DNA of 64,000 nucleotides from Gorsachius magnificus (lineage: Eukaryota > Chordata > Aves > Pelecaniformes > Ardeidae): positions 56,878,801-56,942,800 of the forward strand of contig CM067109.1 of NCBI GenBank assembly GCA_034008185.1, in the 5' to 3' direction. Both the position numbers and the translations under genes were made by a program. Of the stretch, positions 50,485 to 63,149 are shown one piece after another. Under the pieces are notes generated by a model, which had not been told where the DNA came from, did no database searches, and saw only the letters and a program-made list of their open reading frames with translations. Position 1 is the stretch's first letter. Each line of letters opens with the position of its first letter.

Positions 50485-51428
50485 TGCTCAGGACAGGGTG
50501 CAGTGCCCAGGGGCTGGCAGCGGGGCTGTGGGGCGGCCCCTGTGAGGAGAGGCCGGGGCTGCCCGGCGCTGGACACAGCCGGTTCCAGCCGGCTCTGACT
50601 GACCCACCCCAGGGCACGGCTGAGCCCCGCAGCCACCATGGCGGCGCCTCGGGGAAAGCCTGTTCAGGAAAGGGTAAAAAATGCTGCACAGCAGAGAGGT
50701 GTGAAGAAAAATGTGAGAGACAGCCCTGTAGACACCAAGGTCGGTGGAGAAGGAGAGGAGAAGGTGTTCCAGGTGCAGCAACAGAGACTCTCCTGCAGCC
50801 CACAGAGTGGTGCCCACGCAGGAGCAGGTTTGCTGGCAGGAGCTGCAGGCTGTGGGAGACCCACGCTGGAGCAGTCTGTCCCTGAAGGACTGTATCCCAT
50901 GGAGGGACCCCACGCTGGAGCAGGGGAGCAGCATGAGGAGGAAGGCACAGCAGAGGAGCTGTTACGGGCTGACCACAGCCCCTGCTCCCCATGCCCCTGT
51001 GCCGCTCAGGGGGAGGAGGTAGAAGAGTCAGAAATGAAGGAGTGATGAAGTGCTTAGGGACATGGTTTAGTGGTGTTACGGCAGGGTTAGGTTAACGGTT
51101 GGACTGGATGATCTTAAAGGTCTTTTCCAACCTAAATGATTCTATGATTCTAAGCCGAGCCTGGGAAGAAGCCAGAGGGGCTAGGGAGAGTGTGGTTTTA
51201 GTTTTATCTTTGTTTCTGACCATACAACTCTATTTTAATTGGCATTAAATTAATTTTCACCAAATCGAGTCTGGTTTGGCCATGACAGCAACGGGCAACT
51301 GATCTCTTCATCTCAACTTACAAGCTTCTCCATCTTATTTTCTCCCCACTGTCCTGTTGAGGAGGGGGGGAGAGAGAGGCCTAGGGCGGGTGGGGAGGGG
51401 AGCAGCCAGCAAAGATCAACCCACCCCA
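50485..51428 (-). mobile_element. Second copy of the same LTR family, with a nested CR1
   Basis: Read on the minus strand it starts TGGGGTGGGTTGATC at 51428 and follows the 45913-46862 copy block by block (GGTAGAAGAG/CTACCTCCTCCCC segment, GGGCTGTGGTCAG, the GC-rich sub-repeat region, GGAGCCGGCT-like tail). It is interrupted by a 107-bp CR1 tail at 51046-51152. The GC-rich end (50500-50650) is the LTR 3' half, not a CpG island promoter. No internal proviral genes. Confidence 0.8.
51046..51152 (+). mobile_element. CR1 3' tail inserted in the LTR
   Basis: 107 bp that closely match the tail of the CR1 at 54268-55078 (AGGGACATGGTTTAGTGG, GATCTTAAAGG, ATGATTCTATGATTCTA end). The LTR sequence on either side is contiguous in the sister copy at 45913-46862, so the CR1 arrived after the LTR. 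Plus orientation. Confidence 0.9.
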
Positions 51429-53819
51429 TGCGCACCAAAAAAACCCCCAACCTTAAGAAAAAAGGATTAACATATATTTAACTCTTCTTTAATTCAGTAG
51501 AAGTATGGGGAAAACCAGCTTCACATACGTAGGTAGCTTTTCTCTGCAGTGTTCTCAAGACCAAGCCTTCACAACTCTTTGTTCAATGCAGAAGAAAACA
51601 TCTGGATTAAAGACTGCTAACAGGTACATGACTTAAAATTATGGGAAAGGGTGGTAAGGGAGAAGGAAACACTCAAAAGATTTTTATTTTCCTCCTAAGT
51701 TCTTTCACTACTAGTAAACATGCGCAGAAAAATGATACAAAAATATCAACACAGTTGAGATTTCAGAAGTGTGGTGTTGGCTTTTTTCAGTCCTCCACCA
51801 ATCTTGGCACTGAAAAACCCAATTTACAGACTGCATTGCAGGAATAAATTGAAAAAATTATCTGAAATCGCCTCGCCTAACTTATTATACAACAGCAACA
51901 TCAGGGAGGGCTGTCTTGTCTTAAATCTAAATGGAGTACAGTTTGCTTATACTTTTGTATACTTTCAGCTCTGACGACAGTTTCTGTCACGAGACTCTCA
52001 AACACAAAGTGTGACACCTTTCTAATCAATGTAGGACTATGAGAAAGGTAAAGCCATTGTGCCTTCTTACTGTAATATATTCAAAAACAGCATAGATGTG
52101 CAGCCACAGATTCCTGTGGTTCTTGCCAGTTTTGTGACCATTCCCTCCTCCAGGCCATTTTATTATAGGTCGCAATACTTCCATACAGAATTACTTCGTG
52201 TTTTTTTAACAGAAAGTGTCTCTAGATTTTTTTTTTTTATGCAGCAAAACACAAATACCATCATCTTTAGTACTCTCACAATCTTTTGGGGCTGCTCTGT
52301 GGTGCTAGTGACCTTCAGCTGCCTCAGATGGCAACATATGGTGATACCTTAATAGGATTGCAAAAAGAAGCCAAAAGGTCAGAAAGAACTTTCAGACTTC
52401 AAAATTAAATAATAATTTTAAGCCCAGATTTATCCTTTCCTTCTATAAGAACTGCAATGTTTTGTATCAAGTAAGTAAATTGCTAAACTGCAGGCATCAT
52501 ACACTGTGCTAAAACCAAACATCATCAGCAATATAGACACTGATTTCTTACTGATAGGATTTTTTTTTAAAATAGACTGCGTTACTGAGAATACCAAAGA
52601 TACTATTTTTGTCCCAGGAAGTTACTACTGATAAAAATAACAGCTTACACTCTAGCTAGAGTTAATATACTGACTACTGAATAAAAGTTTCTTGACATCC
52701 TCTGGAGCTGGGCACAGAATTCCACATAAGTCCAAAATCCTAACTTTAGTTCAGTTTTCCTTGTAAGGAACATCATATTATACAAAACACCAAGCTGATG
52801 TCCAAATGTGATGAACTGTTCAACAATGTCTCAGTGAAACTAAAAAATATATCTGACTTCTGTTGTAACAACGATTTTTTTTACAAACCAATTTGCAATT
52901 TGTAAAGGCCAACATGCTTATTAAGAATTATTTTAATGTATGTTGTTCTGTTGTTATGTTCTGAGTGTCTTTCAGTAACAATGTGAAGAATCACTGCTGC
53001 AACTTGCAAATTGTTGATACATTCATGCAACTGGAGCAAACTAACGATCAACTTGACTAAAACCTACATCCTTGTCCTTATTCCAATACATGGTATCTGG
53101 TGCACTGAAGTTAAGTCAGTATACTAAATTTTCAGAAATAAATGTTACCCAGGTTGCAAAAGGAAATTGGCTTCTCCTTCAAATCCATTCCTAAACAGTT
53201 CTATGTTTCTGCATTTTTTCAAACAAGAGGTAATTATTTTGTGACTACACATTATTTCAGAAAGTGGAAAAACAAACAACAAAAACAAAGCACTTCCAAA
53301 AAGCTTCAGTTGCTAAAATATGGTTTCTAGGACACTTCAGAGTAGCATGCTAGTTAACTGTTGCACCAAATAAATAGACTGACAGATCCCTCCATATGAT
53401 TCTGTCCGCAAACATCTCATTGCAGAAACGTGTCTCAGTTCTCTGCAGTTCAAGCAGATGGACAAAAAAAGAAGCCGCAGCGAGCACCCAATTAATCCAC
53501 AGAGCACAGACTGCGAACATAAAGGTAAGAGAATTTCCTCTTCATTCATGCTCTGAAACACAGCTGAAGACCACAGACATACTCCAAAGCGCCTATGTGA
53601 ACGCTACTGTCTAAGGCTCATTTTCAAAAGCGATTTAGGAAGCTTAAATACTGCATGATTTTAAGAGAGTACAGACTTCCAAACAAACCTGTAGCATTCT
53701 GTTCCATAATATTAAAAGACTACTTGCTTCAAAGAGTTTAATTACCTTTCTACTGTCCCCTTTGGGGACCCTCCTGCCCTATGCTACCTAGTCACCTGGT
53801 ACTAATGACATTGCCAGAT

Positions 53820-54267
53820 ATGGCTGTAACAGATCAGAAATACTTCGTTTCTAGGAGACTGCTGAAGTAGTCAGAGACACAGGTGGCTCCCTCGTCAATG
53901 CCCTAGTCAGGTGTAAAGACCCAGGTAGGGGCAGATGCATAATTGGAAATGAACACATGGCTGCACAATCAGCATCAGCAGAAGGGTTTTCATTTTCTCA
54001 GCTGAGAGTGCCTGTTTGGCAGATGAAGGATGGCCCAAAACTGCAGAGATGGAGGAGCTGTTCCAAATACTAGCTCAGCAACAACAAAAGGCATTAAACT
54101 AGCTTTTGAGGGAACTAGTGGGAAAAGCCCTTACAGACTAAGACAACAGTTACTTTGTCATAGAACTAGGCTCTAGGAGGCAGCTGGAAATTGCAGTAGG
54201 ATTATGGAAGAGATAAAGATAGAATGTCAAAAGTCAGCTCCCCAAACACCAACAATGTCCACACAAA
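53820..54267 (+). mobile_element. Possible internal CR1 segment
   Basis: Of even base composition and directly in front of the CR1 at 54268. Phrases such as AATTGGAAATGAACACATGG and GACACAGGTGGCTCC resemble internal CR1 non-coding or ORF1 sequence. The assignment is from recall and weak; if right, this is the 5' part of the same, internally deleted element. Confidence 0.35.
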
Positions 54268-55078
54268 TGCCAGGCTGGATCAATGGGCTGAGGCCAACTG
54301 CATGAGGTTCAACAAGGCCACGTGCCGGGTCCTGCACTTTGGTCACAATCCCATGCAGCACTACAGGCTTGGGGAAGAGTGGCTGGAAAGCTGCCTGGTG
54401 GAAAAAGACCTGGGGGTACTGATTGACAGCCAGCTGAATATGAGCCAGCAGTGTGCCCAGGTGGCCAAGAAGGCCAATGGCATCCTGGCTTGTATCAGGA
54501 ATAGTGTGACCAGCAGGAGTAGGGAAGTGATCGTACCCCTGTACTCAGCGCTGGTGAGGCCGCACCTCGAATACTGTGTTCAGTTTTGGGCCCCTCACTA
54601 CAAGAAAGATGTTGCATTGCTGGAACAGGTCCAGAGGAGAGCAACCAAGCTGGTGAGGGGTCTGGAGCACAAGTCATACGAGGAGCGGCTGAGGGAACTG
54701 GGGTTGTTTAGTCTGGAGGAGGCTGAGGGGAGACCTGATCACCCTCTACAACTGCCCTGATAGGAGGCTGTAGTGAAGCGGGGGTCGGTCTCTTCTCCCT
54801 GGTAGCAGATGATAGGACGAGGGGGAATGGTTTGAAGCTGCGCAAGGGCAGGTTTAGGTTAGACATTAGGAAAAACTTCTTCACCGAGAGGGTTGTCAGG
54901 CTCTGGAATGGGCTGCCCAGGAAAGTGGTAGAGTCCTCATCCCTGGAGGTATTTAAAAGAAGGGTAGATGAGGTGCTTAGGGACATGGTTTAGTGGTGGG
55001 ATGGCAGGGTTAGGTTAAAGGTTGGACTCGATGATCTTAAAAGTCTTTCCCAACCAAAGTGATTCTATGATTCTATGA
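54268..55078 (+). mobile_element. CR1 LINE 3' half, RT C-terminus
   Basis: Plus orientation. It encodes the CR1 RT C-terminal domain ([64 protein letters not shown]) in one open frame to 54760, where a frameshift follows. The catalytic FADD lies upstream of the preserved part. Ends with GATTCTATGATTCTATGA at 55078, the canonical CR1 terminus. A recent, 5'-truncated copy. Confidence 0.93.
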
Positions 55079-55659
55079 AAATGCCAAATCACCTGGGAAG
55101 TTCTACAGTATGTCCTACCCAGCAACTCTGTCCTACTCTTTGGGACAACTAAAACCAACTGGAATAGTAACATAGAAGGTGACAGCTTGTTCATGACGGA
55201 CAATTGTGGCAAGGAGAAGAGTAACAAGGTTCTATGTTAGGAATAGTGCATTTATTCTGAAATTCAAGAACACATAAAAGAGTGGACTGAAGTTAAGATG
55301 AAAGGCAGGGGAGAAAACAACAAAGGCAATATAATGGCTGAAATAGATTCTCAAATTTTGAAGCAAAACCAGACATTTTTTCTTAACCAGTTGTCTCAGC
55401 TACCCAGAAGCAGCTTATGACGGTAAAATACAAAAATTCATTAACTCAGGCACTGGGCAAGAAAGTGATGCAACAGCTACTGGAAGTATGCAAGGATCTT
55501 TGTTGCTTAAGAAAGCTAAGAAAGAACAGACATTTTATTCTGACTAAACATGGAAGAATTAGGGTTAAAAATCAAGATGTGATAGATAGTTGTGTCACAA
55601 TCACAAAACAGTTTAGCATTGTAAGAACAGCAGGATTCTGAGTGTGACAGGATGAGGAT

Positions 55660-56090
55660 AACGGACTTGGGAGAGGCACCAGAGAAGAACAAATAATTAC
55701 AAGATGCTTGGAATACAAGACCTCTGAGAAAAGACTAAGGGAAATGAGTTTGTTTACTCCCCTGGGAAAAAAAATAATCAGCCTGAAAAGGCAACTTAAA
55801 AATACTGAGATCAGATTTTAGGGAACAAAAAAAAAAAACCCCAAAAAACCAAAAAACCAAATCAAAACAAAAAAGGAAACAAAAAAAAACCAAACACAAA
55901 ATTGTAGCTTTAAAGGGAAATGAAGTTTTAAAACTGATTACTTCTGGAGGCTGTGGAATCTCTTGTCTCCTTATCTGGAGACCTAAGAAGAGATTAGAAA
56001 AATATCTAATCAAGGATGGTTTAAGTGACTCATCATACCTATATACAGGGGAATGAATTAGATTCATGTCTGGAAAACCCGTCTGGCCCT
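55660..56090 (+). mobile_element. Ancient CR1/L3-like LINE relic
   Basis: Translation of the plus strand gives GLFSLEK-type and RLREMSLFTP-like residues at about 55720-55770, and a GGCTGTGGAATCTC block followed by TCAAGGATGGTTTAAGTGA at about 55950-56025. These are hallmarks of the RT C-terminus and 3' region of CR1/L3-class LINEs. Interrupted by an A-rich simple tract at 55828-55900. Much more diverged than its neighbour; the start of the relic is uncertain. Confidence 0.5.
55828..55900. repeat. A-rich (AAAAAC-like) simple sequence
   Basis: A 73-bp purine/C stretch made of poly-A runs split by CC or C, within the old LINE relic. Confidence 0.7.
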
Positions 56091-56929
56091 ATACTTCCAC
56101 ATTACTGATACACAGATTTCACAGCAGTAAGCTTTTCTTGCTTATTAAAATATTTATAGGTTTCTTTAAGGCAAGAAAATCTAGCGATTCAGCTCTACAA
56201 TCTTTCACCAAGGTACTAATTTATTTCCAAGTAAATTAAACAGAAAGACTTCAGTAAGAAATGGATTGTATGTGAAGGAAATTGTGAGTAAGAAGTCAAA
56301 CTGGAGCACAAGGCCTCACGATAGCTAAGGCCCTAGTAAGGAACCACATCAGCCCACAGCAGAAGCGTGAAAAACAAGTTACCCTGCTGCTCTGGCACAT
56401 GCAGCAAGAACCTGATCGTGATGAATTGGATCTAGGTAGAGATCTAGGGCTAAAATAGAATAATTACACCCAGTAACTGAAAAATGTAAACCAAATCCAA
56501 ACACTCTAAGCTGCTAATAATAGGTGAATTTTGGGCAGCCAAGCCACTCACACTGAGGCAATCCTGTTGATAACACTACATAATTCTTACATTGTCTGTA
56601 TAACAATATGAAATATGAAATCTGGGTATGGGTGTAGCAAAACTGGGACCAATGTCAAAAAAGTAATTATGAGAGGGCTGTTTACTTGGGAGGAGTTTTG
56701 GCAGAGATGAGGAGGTGCAAGGCTAATGAAAAGCTTGGCCCAAATTCTGAAAAAAATTGAGAATAAAATGCCAAATCAAGTAGAGAAAAAAGGAAGATAA
56801 GTCTTCCAATGGTAGGGGTGTGGACACCTACAGATGGTAGTAATGCTGACATGTGGATCCAAGTCCATGGGGAGGCTGGAGGAAATCCCATTGGATGACA
56901 TGCTAGACTTGCCATCAGGTTTATATTCT

Positions 56930-58030
56930 TAACATCTGGGGGGTGGTGGTGGTGGTGTGTGGAGGCAGAAAATAGATTTACACCTCAGTGCTTAGAGAAC
57001 AGTAATTTAGTTGTAATCACATATGTGATTCCTTAGAATCTGCATTCTATATCATTATAAAATTGTAAATTGGTATATTTGATTGCATGGCGTATAGATT
57101 ATTTTGCATAGACTACTTTGCCGCTCTACCTATTTCCTCTCACTGTGTTCACTAATCAATAAACATCTTAATAGTTCACATCAGCTAAGTCTCACATCTC
57201 CATTCTAAAGGGGGATTGTCAAACCTTGGCAGTAACAGAAAGGTACCTACATAGCAATTATTTCTGACGTCCTTATAGGATGTGCAAGTGAGGGTATGTG
57301 ATAAAATCTCACCCATGAAGCAGCACAAAGAGACAATAGCAGAGGTGAAGCTCAAATAATACCCTGCCCCAGCTGCCCTCAGGAGCCATCAGCCCACAAA
57401 AGACCCACCTCCACGAACCCCAAGGAGCACAGGGTTGCAGATGGGAATGTCAACTACAGGCTCCCAGAGCTGACCCAGGAGAGCTTCAGACCCCATGTCC
57501 AGGTGTGAAACCCACCAATGAGCAGCCCTCTGGATCACCTTTCGGACTAAGTGGGGCTGCTGTCAGGTGTGTGTGCAATGGAGAGGAAAGGCATTTAGGG
57601 ACTGCATGGGATTCATTACAGGAAGCCTAGAGAAGGAACCAAAGACAGGAGAACGGGTGGATGTAGGTGATTTGGTGAGGAATGAGGGTTGGAAGATAGA
57701 GGAGTAAGGGGATAAAAAAGGACTGGTCATGTGTGAATGGTGGGCTGGTCGGTACGCTTGTCTGGCCATGCCCTGTGCCTGACCAGTGCAGTCTGTCCTA
57801 TTGTTAAATGCCTTTCTAACAGGTTCCCATGTGAAGGACTGTCTACCTGGTGTGTCTCAGTGCAGCAGCTGGAGTCAGACCACCAGCTAGAGGGCCTGAG
57901 TGTCTGTGGCCCCAGCACGTGTGAGTGTGAGCAAAGATTTCTGCCAATCACCACTAGAAAAGTGTTTTTGAAGAGTCCGGTTTGCTTCATTAAGACTAGC
58001 AAGGAAATAGGTAGCTGCAATGCTTAAGCA
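56930..58030. other. Unclassified repeat-like block
   Basis: Follows a GGT run at 56936-56962. It contains an AATCAATAAACATC polyadenylation-like segment at about 57150 and a GC-richer part at 57360-57560 and 57730-58000 that is open on both strands for over 90 codons (57737-58027). The look is of an old LTR or unclassified avian repeat. I cannot assign a family and see no gene. Confidence 0.3.
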
Positions 58031-61000
58031 ACTTCTATCATAAACCTTGTGCTACTGCTTCTAGTTTATAGTATTTTGATTATTTTTGTACTGAGACAGA
58101 AAGGGATGCTCCAAGAACATAGCTAGCAGTCAGAAATTCTTGATTTCTATCTAATCCCTTCCTGACAGTGGGCAAGTCACATAAAATCTCTCCTTTAGTT
58201 TCCCTATCTAAAACAAGCAAATAGCATGACATAAATTTATCAGGCTGCTAGACTGCAGTGAAAATTAATCAGAGCTTATTTGTAGCCAATTCTGAAAGCA
58301 AAAAGGACAATTTTACTTCATCAGGGAGGAGTCCTAAAATGACACAGCTCTAGCAACATGAAATACACTCAGGAAGAGGAAGAGAAACAATTTTTTTGAA
58401 ATACCATTTCTATAAGCTTAGGGAACAATTACACCCTATTTCCTTCATCTTTTTTATTTTTGTAGCAGGGACAAAATTAAAGCTTTAAACAAGGCCAGTC
58501 TGCTTAAACACTCGGTTTATAAATACAGAAATGATGTCAACTTGAAACAAATCTGAAGATAATAATCTGGGAGAATTTATGACAAATGTGTACTTGGTAC
58601 ATAAGCGCATGCAACAGCAGTAATTAAATCAAACATATCTTGAGCACATTAATTATATGTGATGTGAATTTTCACTGCAAGTTAAATCAGGCATACTGCA
58701 GCTGACTGAGATTTAAATACCTATAAATAGGGACCGTGAATTTAATGGTAAAATGTATTACCAAATTCTCTGTGCACCCTGACAGAAATGCAAGAGGTTA
58801 GGAACAGGATCCTTTTATTTTCTTTAAATCAAACTGGACAGCACTTGAAATCAAATATGCTTATAAGATAGTGAAGAGGTGTCACAAATGGAGAGAGTTA
58901 AGTTGCTCTTCATGACACAAAGATCATAAGGTCCTCCAAGTATCAAACAGCTGTTGGCAAGCTGAAGTGGTACAGCTTTTTGTTTGAAATTGATGCTAAA
59001 TTGCTCAGCAAAAGTACAGAATTTCTCAGTTTATGTGGTTTAGGACTGCTTGGGCAGTCATATTTGCTGTAGCCTCTCTGAAGCAAATGGGCATCAGGAA
59101 GAGGTCAGGTTCCTTGTAGATGTCTCTCTACGTATTACGGTAAACACTTCTAATGACAAAGAGCCACTCAGCAGTTTCACAACACAGCAGTTCCACTCCC
59201 ACCGCAGGGCAGACCCAGATCCTCTTCAGCAGGCTCACAGGCCAAGAGACAGACTGATCCTCTTAATACACATATGTTCCCTATCTAATCTTGAAACTAC
59301 TTTGCAAGGAAAACTGCCAGTGGCTTCAGTGAGAGCTGTAGAAGTGGCCACAGACTTTGTTGCCTGCTACAAAATATTTAAAATTTCATTTCTTTTTCCT
59401 TTAGAAAATTGCTTGAAAAAAATGACAGGAAAATGGCAAATCCTTCTTCTGGTAGAATTCAGTAATGGCGTTTTATTAAACCCACTCAATGCAGCGGAGT
59501 GGGGTGACAAAGAGAAAAGACTGAAAAACCTTCCAAACAAGTTTTGCATTAACAATGACACCTTACAACCCATTTAAAAAGACCACATAATTTTCAAGAC
59601 ATAGGATTTAAAAACCTATAATCTCACAGACACTGGCCTCAAAATAATGGCCTAATTCAACTTTGTTGAATTTTATCAGGGATTAACATCACCTGCTTTA
59701 AGCAATTTATTTTCTAATTCTGGGGCGGGGGTAGGGGAGGAGGCAAGCTTAAGAGTGTTTGTTCCCAGAAAAAAAGGATCAGATCTTTCCTTCCAAACAG
59801 TAATCACAGATATCAGTCCCAGCTTCTCAGCCTACTACATAATCCCAAGGGACTGGATTTTGGTGGAACCATAGCGGGCAGCATACCAGCTGGCTTCCTG
59901 AAACACAGACTGCTGTTTCATGAGGGAAACTTATGCACTGTCCCCCATGACAGCCTACGACTATTCAAGGTACAAACAACAGGTTGTCATCCACGTTTGC
60001 CTTCTTAGCAGACAGCCCCGGAGCTGAATGCACATGGAGATATGGAAAACAATTTACATTTTAACTATTTAGGATCAAAAGTTGTAGGCGTACTAGCAGA
60101 CTGAATGAGTGCAGCACATAGACAACCATGCTGTGTGGAAGAAACTTACAAGGTCAAGCCTATCCATTTCACATTTCTGAAATGCAGCTGAGTGACAAAA
60201 TAACCTCAGTCTGCAAACTCCAGCCCTGGTTACATCAGCCATGCAAGTGGAACCCACAGCCCATGCTACAAACAAGCAAATCTCCATGTGTGCACAGAAG
60301 GATCTGTTCTTGTAGTCCTCCATTTGATTCAAGAGTCCAACAAGGTAATGAACCTTACACTGCACAGCACCTAGCTCTACACGAGGCAAACACAAACACA
60401 CCAGAAAAAACAAATTCTTATTTTTTTTCAGCTAATTTTATGTATGCCTTCAAAACATACCTTTCAGAGGTGTCCTGGGAAGACTGAAAAGGTACTTAAA
60501 CGCCAGGGGGTTAGTCTGAAATACTTTTAATGTGAACCAGCTTAAATATAGCATTGTGAAAAATGCTGTCAAAGTTTCTTGCTTTCTCTTCCTTAGCTCT
60601 AACTTCAGAAATACATTGAGGGCTGTTTTTCTGAATGCAAGTGGGTTTTTGCCATTCTGTTCTATATTTGATGTACAAGTTCAGCATTAAACAAAAACCC
60701 CCAAAGGATCGAAGTCTAAATTTGAGATGAAGGTTACTAGACACAAAGAGAAGAGGAGTACAGAATTTGCAAAGGAATTAATTAAGTGTGAAAACCTGTA
60801 AGGACCTATAAGGCCTGGATAATCACAGTAAAGATACACTTTAGAGGAATATCTAGTGGCATTGACTTCATCATTTAGATCGCTTGTTTTTTGCATATTT
60901 TAAAATACTTCTAATGCTCTCTAGACTAGTGGACCTTAAGATTTTCTGCTTGAGAACAGGCATCGGTTTTAAATGCTGTAACCACATCTTCATGGGCCAA

Positions 61001-61964
61001 GAGGGCAGTAAATACACTTCCTTACATATTGGCCAAAGGGAAATAGTTACATATCTACAATACAGAGGGCGCTCTCGGTCTGCGTAGCCCAGGGTTGCTT
61101 CTGTGTGGAGATCCTAGGAACCGAGATCAGAATTCAAGCAGACAACCAAACAAGCTCACAACCAAACCACAAGACCTCATTCAGACCTCAGCTGGAATCT
61201 CACAGTCAGAAACAACAAACAGGCATAGATGCAATGCACAAGGATATAATTAGGACAAGCTTTCTAGTTCTTTACAAGAAGAGTCTAGAAGAGCCAAACT
61301 TGATCTTAACAAAACAAAAACCTGAGAAGTTGGAAGTAAAAAAAGCCAACCTTTCTAAAGTGAAGGATGATGTTGGTAAAAGGACAAATAGGCATAAATA
61401 ACATTTAGACAGGAAATAACAAGTTGGTTCTGCAGCATCTTTCAAATGGAAGTTCTAGTGGAAGCATGAAAAAACCTTCAACCCTAGCTATTCTTAAAAT
61501 GCCAAAATTTTATGTAAGGGATTATCTGAGACACCAGAAACTGGTAAAAACCCATTAAAATGCTGTAGCATGCTATGTCTATATAGGTTCCCCTCTGTTC
61601 TTGTTTTGAAAAGATAACTCTGTACTTCTAAATGAGGAAGTTCTTGAAATGCCGTGAGGTTAAGAAAGCATTGTGACACACTCTCTCTAGTTTTATACTT
61701 TTTCCTAAGCATTCATGGCCAGAAACAGGACACTTAGATAATGAACTTTACTAACACTGTAGAACTATTCTTGTAGGCTTTTTTAAATCAATGCAGTTTT
61801 TGTTATATTTTTGTGAAAATGCTACAGTAATACAGTATAGTTGTATGTAGCTTACACTTAACAGACGAGCATTTAGCTGATCAACATTTTCACAACATGC
61901 AACTTAGTTCTCCGCTAATAAAAGGCATATCACAAGCTGGCTTTTCAGCAGTTGCACCACACAG

Positions 61965-62690
61965 CAGCTATGGCATTGTCACAGGCGAAACAATCTTGAC
62001 TCGGGAATTTTACTTCATTTCACCTATTGCCAATTAACGCTAACTTCTGATTCCCCATTTGGGTACTAAGAAAAAACCATAAACAACTAAATACTTAGGA
62101 AAACACTTTTTATCTCTCTTTTCTAGGCTCAGCTTCAGTCCAACACCTTTTTCTCCCCCTTCCCAGTCTTAACTTCTCTTGTTTTCACCACATTACACCA
62201 AGTCCCCCCCAGTTCCTATGGGCAAGTAACAGGCAATGCAGGAGGTTGAAGCTAGTGTGGTATGGTCTCTTTCTGCCACTCCTTGCTTCCTACTTGTCTT
62301 CCTCCACTGCTGCTTGCTTCCAACTCATTTCCTCCACTCCAGCTTGAGTTCCTCCAGGTGCTGCAGTCTGTCAGGGGTGTCCCTGCCCTGGTGTGGGTCC
62401 TCCAAGAGACCTGTGATCTCCTGAGGCAACCTGCCCCAGCCTGGGCTGCTTGGGAGTTGCAGTCCCTTGAGAATGACGCTGGTCCAGTGTGGGTCATCTC
62501 CTTCCAACAGTGCACCTCCAGCCACATCTTCTCCGTTTCTCATCCCTTCCAGCAGCCACTCTCTTAAGTAAGCCTGAGCAGCAATGCCATGTTCTTCCTT
62601 GACTGGCTGAGGTTTTGGTACACAACAGGTTGTTTTCATTAATTTTAGGACTGGCTGGAAGTGGCCATGACTGGCTGTACGTGTCTATGT
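61965..62690 (+). mobile_element. Diverged copy of the avian LTR family, plus orientation
   Basis: Matches the 45913-46862 copy from the ATTGCCAATT segment and the AGGCTCAGCTTCA block, then a CTCC-rich region with GGGTCCTCCAAGAG and CCTGCCCCAGCC segments. The first part of the LTR (TGTGGTGGGTTG) is missing, and it ends in a GGACTGGCTGGAAGTGGCC tail. Borders are approximate. Shadow ORFs on both strands (62252-62640) come from its composition. Confidence 0.6.
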
Positions 62691-63143
62691 GGAAAGGTTT
62701 TGTATCCCATGGGAGGGACCGCATGCTGGAGCAGGGGGACACTGCGAGGAGGAAGGAGCAGCAGAGAGGAGATGTTACAGACTGACCACAATCCCCCCAC
62801 TTTCCCCATTGCCCTGCACTGCATAGCATGGGGAGAAGGCAGAGGAGTCATGAATGAAGGAGTGAAGTTGAGCGTAGGAAAAAGGGGGTAGAGGAAAAGT
62901 GGTTTAGTTTTGCCTTTGTTTCTCACCATCCTGCTCTATTTTAAACTGATAATAAATTAAATTAATTTTCCCCTAGTCAAGTCTGTTTTGCCCATGACGG
63001 TAATTGGTTAAGTGATTTTCCTATTCTTTATCTCAGCCCATGAGCTGTTTCATCTTATTTTCTTCCCCTGCCCTGCTGAGGAGGAGGAATGTGAGAGCAG
63101 CTGGGTGGGCAGCTGGCAGTCAGCCAAGGTCAAACCCACTACA
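62691..63143 (-). mobile_element. LTR of the same family, minus orientation, truncated
   Basis: On the minus strand it starts TGTAGTGGGTTTGACC at 63143 and runs through the GCCCATGACGG-side and the GGTTTTGTATCCCATGG segment that also appears at 50890 in the second LTR copy. It stops at about 62691, where it meets the oppositely oriented LTR copy. The GC-rich 3' half of the LTR is missing. No proviral genes. Confidence 0.7.
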
Positions 63144-63149
63144 ATGGCA

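Noticed and set aside
50426..51045. Long open frames on both strands and a GC-rich, CpG-bearing block that looks like a promoter island
   Set aside because: The block is the 3' half of an LTR shared with the copy at 45.9 kb; the frames follow from its composition.
59050..59577. 175-codon open frame in intron 1
   Set aside because: It begins at a TTG, with no ATG until late in the frame, no recognisable domain, and no splice or promoter context.
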